Of a stretch of DNA of 19,267 nt, positions 7,340-14,478 are shown in pieces. Source of the DNA: JBHHWH01 sp046756405. GTDB taxonomy: Bacteria; Actinomycetota; Acidimicrobiia; Spongiisociales; ZC4RG35. A program made the position numbers and the translations under genes. The notes beneath the pieces are model-generated. The model was not told the DNA's origin, did no database searches, and saw only the letters and a program-made list of their open reading frames with translations. Every line of letters begins with the position of its first letter. Positions within the stretch are counted from its first letter, which is position 1. Location of the stretch: positions 1-19,267 of the forward strand of contig JBHHWH010000049.1 of assembly GCA_046756405.1 (NCBI GenBank). The letters are read 5' to 3'.

Positions 7340-7789
7340 AGAGACCTCGTCGCCGGTGCTGACTACACCCTCTTCGAGGATGCGGGCATAGACCCTCGAC
7401 CGGCCTGGGTTGCGACTCTGACTGAGACGGGTGAAGTCCCCGTCGGTGAACCACCGCGCCTGCTGCTGGCAGGGAGCGGTGTAAGAGGCCACCTTCGCCA
7501 CCACCTCAGGGCCGATGGCCAGCCGCACCCCGGGTATCACCTGGTTCCAGTCGAGGCCGGTGATGGTGATGTTCTCCCCCGCAGCTCCGGGGTAGATCGA
7601 ATGCCCCTCGGCGCGCAGGGCCTCGATCACCTCCAGGGAAAACAGGCAGAGGGCCCTCTCCGGACCGCCGTGGACCTGGGTGTTTCGTTGACGGTCGCCA
7701 AGGACTCCCAGGGCGGTGACCATCACCCGATCCACGGGAAGCTTGGGCACCCCGCCGTCGGAGAGGTTGATCTGATGGACGGTGGCCAT
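7328..7789 (-). CDS. MOSC domain-containing protein
   Basis: A 153-residue single-domain protein. MOSC domains are found at the C-terminus of molybdenum cofactor sulfurases and in stand-alone proteins such as YiiM, and they handle sulfur or Moco-bound metal through a conserved Cys. Visible features are GDRQRNTQVHGGPERAL (31-47), GENITITGLDW (71-81) and the key Cys C107 in YTAPCQQQ. Length matches the compact stand-alone type. No molybdoenzyme gene is near, so the partner is unknown. The ATG at 7789 has no Shine-Dalgarno sequence but TACCCT lies 6 bases upstream. The gene is divergent from the GabD2-like gene and its tail overlaps the hydrolase-like gene by 12 bases. Confidence 0.87.
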   Translation of the reverse strand: MATVHQINLSDGGVPKLPVDRVMVTALGVLGDRQRNTQVHGGPERALCLFSLEVIEALRAEGHSIYPGAAGENITITGLDWNQVIPGVRLAIGPEVVAKVASYTAPCQQQARWFTDGDFTRLSQSRNPGRSRVYARILEEGVVSTGDEVSLLT

Positions 7790-7795
7790 CGGGGG

Positions 7796-7801
7796 AGGGT
7801 A
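7796..7801 (-). promoter_or_regulatory. Putative -10 element for the leaderless MOSC gene
   Basis: TACCCT on the minus strand lies 6 bases before the ATG at 7789. The 53-base gap to the divergent gene holds both promoters. Confidence 0.4.
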
Positions 7802-7830
7802 GGCGATGGCCGTGGTCTTCTGCCGTCGTA

Positions 7831-7836
7831 TAGGCT
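7831..7836 (+). promoter_or_regulatory. Putative -10 element for leaderless gabD2
   Basis: TAGGCT lies 6 bases before the ATG at 7843. A TTG at 7837 directly abuts the box and is rejected as the start. Confidence 0.45.
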
Positions 7837-7842
7837 TTGAGT

Positions 7843-9423
7843 ATGACCCGCTCGTCTCTCATCGACGCCGCCCCCAGGGTGGACGAAACGCTGCTCCAAC
7901 AGCTCGAAGCCCGGGCCAACGTCCCCCCCGACCGTCCTGGCATTCCAGTCCTGGCCCCCTTCACTGAGGAGGAGATCGGATCCGTGCCCCAGGCCACGGA
8001 AGCCGACGTGACCACGGCAGTGGAGACGGCCCGCGCCGCCCAGGAGTCCTGGGCCGCCATGGGTGCTGTTGCCCGTGCCCGCATTCTCTCCAGGTTCCAC
8101 GACCTTTTGATCGAACGTGCTGATACCGCCATGGATCTGATCCAGCTCGAAGCGGGAAAGGCCCGGATCCCCGCCTTCGAAGAGGTGTACGACACGGTCG
8201 CCACCACCCGCTACTACACCAAGACCGGGCCCAGACTGTTGAAGCCGAAGCGGCGTCAGGTCTCCCTCCCCGGGTTTACCTCGGCCTGGGAGTACCGCCA
8301 CCCCCACGGTGTTGTGGCCAACATCTGCCCCTGGAACTTCCCCTTCACTCTGGCCATCTCCGATGTCGTCGCCGCGCTGATCGCCGGAAACGCGGTGGTG
8401 ATCAAGCCCGACGAGAAGACCCCCTTCTCGGCCCTCTACGCCGCCACCCTGCTCGATAAGGCCGGGCTTCCCGAAGGAGTACTCCAGGTCGTTACCGGCT
8501 ATGGAGAGGAGATCGGTCCGCACCTGGTAGACGAAGTGGACTTCGTCGTCTTCACCGGTTCTACCGAGGTGGGCCGTCAGGTGGGAGAGCAGGCAGGGAG
8601 GAGGCTCATCGGAGCCACCATGGAGCTGGGAGGCAAGAACGCCGCCATCGTTCTGGCCGACGCCGACCTCGATAGGACGATTCCGGGGATTTCCCGGGCG
8701 GTATACGCCAACGGCGGCCAGCTCTGCATCGCCATGGAGAGGATCTACGTTGCCGAGGCCATCAGCGAGGAGTTCACCCGCCGCTTTGTCGAGCACACCC
8801 GTTCCCTGCCGATGACCTCCGACTTCGACTTCTCCTCAGCCCTCAGCTCGCTGATCTCCCGGCAGCACTTGGAGAACGTCCACCGTCATGTCGAAGACGC
8901 CATCTCCAACGGAGCCACCCTGCTCACCGGAGGCAAGCCCCGCCCCGACATAGGACCGCTCTTCTACGAGCCAACGGTGTTCACCGATGTCGACGAGGGG
9001 GTCCTTCTCTGCCGGGCGGAGACCTTCGGTCCGGTGGTCACCATCTACCCCTACCGTGACCTTGAAGACGCCATCGCCGCCGCCAACGACTCGGAGTTCG
9101 GGCTCAACTTCAGCGTCTGGACCTCCGACTCCCGCCGCGGAGTGAAGATTGCCCAGCGCCTCGAGGCGGGAACGGTGGGGATCAACGACGGCTACGCCGC
9201 CACCTGGTCCACCTACGACGCTCCCATGGGCGGGATGAAGGCCTCAGGGCTGTCCCGCCGCCACGGGGCCATCGGCCTGTTGAAGTTCACCGAGTCCCAG
9301 ACCATCGCCGTCCAGCGGCTCATCCCCGCCTTCGCCCCGCCTCCGGGAATGGACTACGAGAAGTACCAGAAGGTGCTGGGGCCCCTGCTCAAACTGTTGA
9401 AGCGGGTGCCCTTCTACAAGTAG
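7843..9423 (+). CDS. gabD2: Succinate-semialdehyde dehydrogenase (NADP+), GabD2-like aldehyde dehydrogenase
   Basis: A 526-residue NAD(P)-dependent aldehyde dehydrogenase that oxidises an aldehyde to the acid, probably succinic semialdehyde to succinate. Visible elements are PWNFPFTL (163-170), K188 (VVIKPDEKTP), the cofactor loop FTGSTEVG (237-244), the catalytic Glu E261 in MELGGKN and the nucleophile C295 in NGGQLCIAMERIYV. ETFGPVV and a C-terminal GRRHG...LKFTESQTIA stretch are also present. NGGQLCIAMERIYV, the C-terminal stretch and the length resemble mycobacterial GabD2 (remembered, not aligned). Neither GABA transaminase nor 2-oxoglutarate decarboxylase is nearby, so whether it serves a GABA shunt or an alternative TCA route is open. 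It should be cytoplasmic. The ATG at 7843 follows a TANNNT box after 6 bases. Confidence 0.88.
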   Translation: MTRSSLIDAAPRVDETLLQQLEARANVPPDRPGIPVLAPFTEEEIGSVPQATEADVTTAVETARAAQESWAAMGAVARARILSRFHDLLIERADTAMDLIQLEAGKARIPAFEEVYDTVATTRYYTKTGPRLLKPKRRQVSLPGFTSAWEYRHPHGVVANICPWNFPFTLAISDVVAALIAGNAVVIKPDEKTPFSALYAATLLDKAGLPEGVLQVVTGYGEEIGPHLVDEVDFVVFTGSTEVGRQVGEQAGRRLIGATMELGGKNAAIVLADADLDRTIPGISRAVYANGGQLCIAMERIYVAEAISEEFTRRFVEHTRSLPMTSDFDFSSALSSLISRQHLENVHRHVEDAISNGATLLTGGKPRPDIGPLFYEPTVFTDVDEGVLLCRAETFGPVVTIYPYRDLEDAIAAANDSEFGLNFSVWTSDSRRGVKIAQRLEAGTVGINDGYAATWSTYDAPMGGMKASGLSRRHGAIGLLKFTESQTIAVQRLIPAFAPPPGMDYEKYQKVLGPLLKLLKRVPFYK

Positions 9424-9483
9424 GGGGAGGGTCGCCTTCCGGTCAGTCGGGGTCACGGACGCTGATTCAGTTGTAGTTCATGG

Positions 9484-10140
9484 TTAGCCATCTACCCCGA
9501 GCATCTTGACGACCTCTTGGACGGTTCTGCCAGCGAACTGTGCCGACAGGCGCTGAGGATCTTGAAGCACGGGGACGATCCGGCCGGCCGGGTTTACAAG
9601 GAGGACTGAGTCGAAGTTGATGATTCTGTGGGTCACGTTTGCTTGCTCGAAGAAGTCCGCCTCATAATCTTCAGGCTCTCGAAGAATCCACATATACGTC
9701 TTGCCGATCTTCGGAACGCGGACACCGTTCATCGACCACTCCTCTAGACGATTCCCGTTAGAGTCAACGGTGAAGGCATCCCATCCGATTCTGATCAGAT
9801 CGCCCGGAGCGACCGGGCCTTTGAAGGACTTCTCGACTTCGACTACAAGGGCGACGGTTTCCGTTCGTCCCTCTTCGACAAGAGAGCCGTTGTCTTCGTA
9901 TGTTTCTCCCTCCTGGTAAGCAGCGTGTTCGATCGCTTGGATGGTCCCCACGACTATTAGATCGGATCGAGCTGCGAACGCCAGGGGATCCGAAACGACG
10001 TCGTACTCGTAAGCCAGGATCTCCGCGATGGGAAGCTCAACAGTCGACCCGGAAGCAAGCTCACCTGTCGAGGCTGAAGAACATGCGACAACCACGAGAG
10101 TGAAGGCCATCGCTATGAGAGGCGTCGAACGCTGTTGCAT
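9484..10140 (-). CDS. Putative secreted lipoprotein of unknown function
   Basis: A 218-residue protein that begins with a lipoprotein signal peptide: a charged start, a hydrophobic core (about 8-18) and a lipobox VVAC with Cys20, so it is probably anchored on the outer face of the membrane. The mature part has SDLIVVGTIQ (near residues 59-68) and VALVVEVEKSFKG, followed by an alternating beta-rich pattern often seen in small secreted proteins, but I do not recognise a named family. GGAG about 8 bases before the ATG at 10140 supports this start; an in-frame upstream ATG at 10197 would add 19 Ser/Thr/Arg-rich residues. The gene follows the metalloprotease gene by 25 bases on the same strand, so they are likely co-transcribed. 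GC is clearly lower than in flanking genes, suggesting recent acquisition. Confidence 0.78.
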   Translation of the reverse strand: MQQRSTPLIAMAFTLVVVACSSASTGELASGSTVELPIAEILAYEYDVVSDPLAFAARSDLIVVGTIQAIEHAAYQEGETYEDNGSLVEEGRTETVALVVEVEKSFKGPVAPGDLIRIGWDAFTVDSNGNRLEEWSMNGVRVPKIGKTYMWILREPEDYEADFFEQANVTHRIINFDSVLLVNPAGRIVPVLQDPQRLSAQFAGRTVQEVVKMLGVDG

Positions 10141-10165
10141 GGTCGATCTCCGTATGTCCCTGTAC

Positions 10166-10660
10166 CTAGTACTGCTCGTCGATGTGGTGGATCTCATGCC
10201 CGGATAGGCGCCTTAAGCCACCACCACTCATGCAGCCCTGTCCCGGCTCAGGCTGCGAATCATCGAACCCCAGTGAGTGTCCGATCTCGTGGCAAACGCC
10301 CCGTTTCTGATTGTTCAGCGGAGTGAACCGTAAGCCACGATCGAAGATTATGTGCCAATGGTCGCACTTTGTGGATGTGAGCAAGCGGTTGCACTGGGCG
10401 GTGGCGCGCCAGCTGTCGTCTTGGTGTTGGCCCACCATGAGATGTCGACGTACCAGCTCGAGGTGTGATGAGTCGTTGTCTCGCCGCCGCTCGGGATTTG
10501 CATCGGCACCGAATCCGCGGTCAAGCCAGCCCTGATGTGCCACCGCGGCCTCCGGTGGACCGCGAGAGGTGTGGCCAAAGCGATCGCCAAAGCGGCGATG
10601 AAAAGGTGGCCGCCGAAGAGGCTTGAATCCGTAGTGCAACCGAGGCAAACGGATCTTCAC
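10166..10660 (-). CDS. Small metzincin-type zinc metalloprotease, N-terminal frame disturbed
   Basis: A 164-residue frame with HEIGHSLGFDD at 124-134. This is the HExxHxxGxxH/D zinc site of metzincins, with Asp134 as third ligand as in snapalysin-type enzymes. A Cys-Met (143-144) follows at Met-turn distance. Cysteines 90/99 and 123/143 could form disulfides, as expected for a secreted enzyme. The start is a GTG with a strong AAGGAGGG. The N-terminus lacks a signal peptide: residues 15-32 are Arg-rich. The same DNA (10561-10605) read one base further on gives a perfect hydrophobic core, LFIAALAIALATPLA, and back in the main frame AVA followed by HQ looks like a cleavage site. The gene therefore appears to carry two compensating frameshifts, real or from sequencing, and could be a pseudogene. 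It is upstream of the lipoprotein gene. Confidence 0.68.
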   Translation of the reverse strand: MKIRLPRLHYGFKPLRRPPFHRRFGDRFGHTSRGPPEAAVAHQGWLDRGFGADANPERRRDNDSSHLELVRRHLMVGQHQDDSWRATAQCNRLLTSTKCDHWHIIFDRGLRFTPLNNQKRGVCHEIGHSLGFDDSQPEPGQGCMSGGGLRRLSGHEIHHIDEQY

Positions 10661-10664
10661 GAGA

Positions 10665-10697
10665 GCCCTCCTTGGTGTCTATGACCACCTTGAGGGC
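10665..10697 (-). promoter_or_regulatory. Hairpin masking the ribosome binding site of the metzincin gene
   Basis: On the minus strand GCCCTC pairs with GAGGGC and an inner GGTG pairs with CACC, around a loop of about 8 bases. The Shine-Dalgarno AAGGAGGG (10666-10673) lies in the 3' arm, so folding would hide it. No U-run follows, so it is a poor terminator for the upstream gene. The predicted role in translation control is inference. Confidence 0.45.
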
Positions 10698-10734
10698 TTG
10701 AAGCCTGCGCGAGGTCCGATCTCCCCGTGAGTCG

Positions 10735-11214
10735 CTACCTCTCGCTCATCTCGGCGAGATCGGCCTCCAGCAGCTCCCGCTCGGTGGCGTCTTCGATCTC
10801 AGGGACTAGGGCCTTGGCCGCCTCCAGGTGGTAGGTGAAGGTGTCCAGGTCGTCCACCCAGGCGGCGGCGCGGGCCAGGGCCTCATGGGCGAAGCCCTCG
10901 AGGAACGGCCCCAGGTCGTGACGTCGCACCACATCTAGCGAGCGTTCGGCAAAGCGGCGGGCCAGGTCGGCATATCCCAGCACCGCTGCCACCCGGGCCA
11001 CCTGCCAGTCGGCGATGGCCAGGTTGCGGGGCTCTCCCACCTGATACCAATGGTGACGCTGGGCGAAGGCTGCCGCCAGCATCGCCTCCTCCTCTTCCCG
11101 GGTCAGCTCCTCCTGGTCCAGAAACTCCCAGGCCTGGTTGAAGGCCAGGGGTGCCATCGTCCGGTGCCAGCGGTCGAGATCCTCCGCGGCGGGAGGGGCC
11201 CCTTCGTCGCTCAC
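10735..11214 (-). CDS. Conserved helical (TPR-like) protein of unknown function
   Basis: A 159-residue, almost all-helical acidic protein. Regularly spaced AWEFL, AAAFAQRHHWYQVG, ADWQVARVAAVLG, ARRFAERSLDVV, FAHEALARAAAW and HLEAAKAL segments resemble helical-repeat (TPR-like) pairs. From memory this pattern belongs to a widespread unnamed bacterial family. No catalytic motif is seen. The GTG start at 11214 overlaps the preceding aminotransferase stop as GTGA, and GAGGAGGT lies 6 bases before it; the frame stays open to 11376 but that part lies antiframe inside the upstream gene. Tight coupling suggests that it works with, or in step with, the PLP enzyme. Its interaction partner is unknown. 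Confidence 0.75.
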   Translation of the reverse strand: MSDEGAPPAAEDLDRWHRTMAPLAFNQAWEFLDQEELTREEEEAMLAAAFAQRHHWYQVGEPRNLAIADWQVARVAAVLGYADLARRFAERSLDVVRRHDLGPFLEGFAHEALARAAAWVDDLDTFTYHLEAAKALVPEIEDATERELLEADLAEMSER

Positions 11215-12866
11215 TCTCGAACCTCCTCGGGGGTGGGGAACCAGCGCAGCTCCTCCGCCTCGGCGGGCAGCTCCGGTGGGCTTCCGTCGGGGATAGGTGC
11301 TTCGCTCAGGATTCGTTTCGCCTCCTCCAGGTAGGAGTCCAGCATCTCGATGGGTGCGGCCGCGGGATCTTCCCAATCATGTTCTTCGCTGAAGCGCACA
11401 TCGGTGAGGCTGGCCGGAGGGTGGGGGAGACCGTCGCGGTGACGCCAAAGAGCCGTCTCTGGGTCGAAGCTGTACAGCGGCAGCAGCCGCCACCCGTCGG
11501 AGGCCACCAGATGGACGGCGTCGAGGATGTAGCGGAACTCCTCCTCGGGGATGAAGTAGTTGAAGTTGAGCCTCACCCAGCCGGGCTTGATCACCTCACA
11601 CCCCTGGGCGATCACCCTCTCGAACCGGCTTGAAGTCTCGGCGTCGATCCCCAACAGACGGTGGCCGTAGGGGCCGGCACAGGAACAGCCTCCCCGGGCT
11701 TGGATACCGAAGAGGTCGTTCAGCAGCGCCACCACGAAGTTGTAGTGAAGGATCCGATCGTCGTGGTGGACCAGGAAGCTGACGATGCTGAGCCGCTCCG
11801 CTTCCGGGTTTCCCAGGATCTCGATGTTGGGGTTCGCCCTCCACGATTCGATGGCCCGCCGAATAAAACCGTGCTCCAGGCTCCGGATGCGGTCGGTCCC
11901 CACCTCCTCTTTGAGCTGGAATGCCAGCCCGGCGCGGATGGAGCCGATGATCGCCGGAGTGCCGCCCTCCTCCCGGTGCTCCTGGTCGGCCAGGTAGGCG
12001 TGGTGGTCGGGGGCCACATACTGGACCGTTCCCCCACCGGGCACCGAAGGCACCGGGTTGGTGAGCAGCTCCCGGCGGGCCACGAGTACCCCCGGAGTGC
12101 CGGGACCACCGATCAGCTTGTGGGGAGAGAGGAAGATGGCGTCCTTGTGGTTCCCACCCGCCTCGGTTCCGATGTCGATGGCCAGGTAGGGCGCCGCGGC
12201 GGCATAATCCCAGAAGCTGAGGGCACCGTGATCGTGTAACAGCCTGGCGATGGACGAAGTGTCGGTCACGATCCCGGTGACGTTGGAGGCCGCGGAGAAG
12301 GAGCCGATCTTCAGGCGCCGGTGGGTGAACTCGACCAGCCTCCGCTCCAGGTCGTCGAGATCGATCTGGCCATCGGGATCCTCCTGGATCTCGATCACAT
12401 CGGCGATCGTCTCCCGCCAGGGCAGCTCGTTGGAGTGGTGCTCATAGGGGCCGACGAAGACCACCGGCCGTTCTTCTTCCGGGATGTGGTCGGTGAGACC
12501 GAAGTCGCGGTCCAGATTGGCGGGAATCCGCAACCCCAGGATGGCGATCAGCCGGTTCACCGCTCCCGTCGCCCCGCTGCCGGCGAAGATCACCGCGTGT
12601 TCGTCGTGGTTGGCGCCGACACAGCGACGGATGATCTCCCTGGCGTCCTCCCGAAAGCGAGTGGTCTGAAGCCCCGTACCGGAAGTCTCGGTGTGGGTGT
12701 TGGCGTAGAGGGGAAGCACCTGGCGGCGGATGAAGTCCTCGACGAAAGAGAGGGATCTCCCTGATGCGGTGTAGTCGGCGTAGGTGACCCGCCGCATTCC
12801 GAAGGGAGTCTCCACGGCGGTGTCTTTGCCGATAACCGACTCGCGGATCTTGGTCACCAGGTCCAT
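11211..12866 (-). CDS. Class V aminotransferase (cysteine desulfurase / selenocysteine lyase-like), long form
   Basis: A 551-residue PLP enzyme of fold type I, class V. Visible are AGSGATGAVNRLI (95-107), YEHHSNELPW (141-150), the cofactor Asp D220 in FWDYAA, the Schiff-base Lys K250 in LSPHKLIGGPGTPGVL, and a C-terminal GGCSCAGPYGH in which C396 matches the reactive Cys of SufS-type desulfurases; C394 is an extra neighbour. SufS is about 400 residues, so this is a longer subgroup with insertions and about 100 extra C-terminal residues. It could release sulfur or selenium from Cys/Sec, but no SufBCD, SufU or IscU gene is near. The ATG at 12866 is preferred because GGAAAG lies 6 bases upstream and family-like sequence begins there. 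It is divergent from the amidase and coupled to the helical protein downstream. Confidence 0.82.
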   Translation of the reverse strand: MDLVTKIRESVIGKDTAVETPFGMRRVTYADYTASGRSLSFVEDFIRRQVLPLYANTHTETSGTGLQTTRFREDAREIIRRCVGANHDEHAVIFAGSGATGAVNRLIAILGLRIPANLDRDFGLTDHIPEEERPVVFVGPYEHHSNELPWRETIADVIEIQEDPDGQIDLDDLERRLVEFTHRRLKIGSFSAASNVTGIVTDTSSIARLLHDHGALSFWDYAAAAPYLAIDIGTEAGGNHKDAIFLSPHKLIGGPGTPGVLVARRELLTNPVPSVPGGGTVQYVAPDHHAYLADQEHREEGGTPAIIGSIRAGLAFQLKEEVGTDRIRSLEHGFIRRAIESWRANPNIEILGNPEAERLSIVSFLVHHDDRILHYNFVVALLNDLFGIQARGGCSCAGPYGHRLLGIDAETSSRFERVIAQGCEVIKPGWVRLNFNYFIPEEEFRYILDAVHLVASDGWRLLPLYSFDPETALWRHRDGLPHPPASLTDVRFSEEHDWEDPAAAPIEMLDSYLEEAKRILSEAPIPDGSPPELPAEAEELRWFPTPEEVRE

Positions 12867-12894
12867 AGGGGTCTTTCCGGTCTTGGGCACTGCC

Positions 12895-12900
12895 AGACTA
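12895..12900 (-). promoter_or_regulatory. Putative -10 element for the class V aminotransferase operon
   Basis: TAGTCT on the minus strand would give a short leader of roughly 20 bases containing the GGAAAG site (12873-12878) before the ATG at 12866. Unlike the leaderless genes to the left, this gene has both elements. It is a consensus match only. Confidence 0.3.
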
Positions 12901-12934
12901 GGGGTTCGGGCCTGCCTCGACCGGGGCGAGTTGG

Positions 12935-12940
12935 TAACTT
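12935..12940 (+). promoter_or_regulatory. Putative -10 element for the amidase / polymerase-domain operon
   Basis: TAACTT would give a leader of about 20 bases including the strong AAAGGAGG (12955-12962). No clear -35 is seen. The region between the two divergent starts is only 103 bases, so the two promoters are close. Confidence 0.3.
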
Positions 12941-12954
12941 CGCCGGGACGTAGC

Positions 12955-12962
12955 AAAGGAGG
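12955..12962 (+). promoter_or_regulatory. Strong ribosome binding site of the amidase gene
   Basis: AAAGGAGG lies 7 bases before the GTG at 12970 and fixes that start, against an open frame that extends back to 12784. Confidence 0.8.
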
Positions 12963-12969
12963 AGCGAGC

Positions 12970-14460
12970 GTGGGCATCATCAGCGACTACCAGAAATACG
13001 ACGCCACCGGGTTGGGGGAGCTGGTCGCCAAGGGTGAGGTGACTCCCAGGGAGCTGGTGGAGACCGCCATCTCCCAGATCGAGACCCACAACGAGACCCT
13101 CAACTCCGTCATCTACAAGGACTACGACCGTGCCCTGGAGGCGGCAGACCAGCCGATCCCCGAAGAGGCTCCCTTTCCCGGCGTGCCCTTCCTTCTCAAA
13201 GACCTCCACGCCGCCCAGGAGGGAGCACCCCTCACCTTCGGCTCCCGGGCCCTCGCCGACTACATCCCCGACCACGATTCGGAGCTGGTGAAGCGATACA
13301 AGGCAGCGGGGCTGATCATCCTGGGTAAGACCAACACCCCCGAGTTTGGACTGGCGCCGGTCACCGAGCCGGACCTGTTTGGCCCCACTCTCAACCCGTG
13401 GAACACCAACCGCACCCCCGGCGGGTCCAGCGGGGGTTCAGCGGCAGCCGTGGCCGCGGGGCTGGTACCCATGGCCCACGCCAGCGACGGTGGCGGCTCC
13501 ATACGTATCCCTGCCTCCTGCTGCGGGCTGTTCGGTCTCAAACCCAGCCGGGGCCGTAACCCCATGGGCCCCGACTTCGCCGAGGCCTGGTTCGGGCTCT
13601 CCGAAGCCCACGTGGTGGGGTGGTCGGTTCGCGACAGCGCCCGGCTGCTCGACGCCACCTGGGGTCCGGATGCCGGTGCTCCCTTCGTGGCCCCCAGCCC
13701 CGAGCGGCCCTTCACCGACGAGGTGGGAGCCCCTCCGGGACGGCTTCGGATCGCTTTCACCGCCGGGGCGCTCCTCGCAGACGACATCGACCCCGAATGT
13801 AAGAAGGCGGTGGTCGAGACGGCCCGGCTCTGCGAGGAGCTGGGTCACGAAGTGGTGGAGGACGCCCCAGACCTCGACGTGGAGGGTCTCACCGAGGTGT
13901 TCGTCACCTTGGCGGTGGCAGGCGGCGCCTTCGAAGCCGAGTACGCCGAGAAACTGCGCGGCAGGCCCCTGGCCAAGGGAGACCTGGAGCTGGTCAACTC
14001 CATCCTCACCAAGGTGGCTAAGAAGACGCCCGCCGACCAGCTTGCCTGGGCGATCCACACGGCCAAGCAGACGGGACGGATCATGGGCCGATTCCTTCAG
14101 CGCTACGACGTCCTGCTGACCTCCACACTGGCCAAGCCGCCCTGGCCCATCGGAGACCTGGACCCGGCGCCCGGCGAGGTGAGGATCCTGAAATTGGTCG
14201 ATGCTGTACCCGCCAAGCCTCTCCTCGACGCTCTGGTCAAACAGCTCAGCGGCGAGCTTCTGGCCCCCATCCCCAACACTCCCCTGTTCAACATGAGCGG
14301 CCAGCCTGCCATGAGCGTGCCGCTCCACCAGAGCTCCGACGGTCTGCCGGTGGGAGTCCAGTTCGTGGGCCGTTACGGTGACGAGCCGACCCTCTTCCGT
14401 CTCGCCTCCCAGCTCGAAGAGGCCAGGCCATGGGCGCAGCGGCGTCCCCCGACTGGCTGA
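12970..14460 (+). CDS. Amidase-signature family amidase
   Basis: A 496-residue hydrolase of the amidase signature family, which cleaves amide bonds through a Ser-cisSer-Lys triad. The Lys is K78 (PFLLKDLH), the cis-Ser lies in TPGGSSGGSAAA (149-160) and the nucleophile is S177 in DGGGSIRIP. The signature continues to FGLKPSRGR. Length is normal for AtzF/GatA-like members, but there are no gatB/gatC partners, so a role in tRNA amidation is unlikely; the substrate is unknown. No signal peptide is seen. The GTG start is set by AAAGGAGG 7 bases upstream. The polymerase-domain gene starts 18 bases after its stop, so the two are probably co-transcribed even though no functional link is obvious. Confidence 0.9.
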   Translation: MGIISDYQKYDATGLGELVAKGEVTPRELVETAISQIETHNETLNSVIYKDYDRALEAADQPIPEEAPFPGVPFLLKDLHAAQEGAPLTFGSRALADYIPDHDSELVKRYKAAGLIILGKTNTPEFGLAPVTEPDLFGPTLNPWNTNRTPGGSSGGSAAAVAAGLVPMAHASDGGGSIRIPASCCGLFGLKPSRGRNPMGPDFAEAWFGLSEAHVVGWSVRDSARLLDATWGPDAGAPFVAPSPERPFTDEVGAPPGRLRIAFTAGALLADDIDPECKKAVVETARLCEELGHEVVEDAPDLDVEGLTEVFVTLAVAGGAFEAEYAEKLRGRPLAKGDLELVNSILTKVAKKTPADQLAWAIHTAKQTGRIMGRFLQRYDVLLTSTLAKPPWPIGDLDPAPGEVRILKLVDAVPAKPLLDALVKQLSGELLAPIPNTPLFNMSGQPAMSVPLHQSSDGLPVGVQFVGRYGDEPTLFRLASQLEEARPWAQRRPPTG

Positions 14461-14478
14461 TCTCTTTCCGGCCTCCTC

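Noticed and set aside
10348..10590. Separate 80-codon gene in the alternate frame over the metzincin
   Set aside because: It is better explained as the out-of-frame signal-peptide segment of the protease gene. It has no ribosome binding site of its own.
13438..14328. Open frame of 296 codons antisense to the amidase
   Set aside because: No recognisable motif, and the amidase reading is well supported by its catalytic triad and ribosome binding site.
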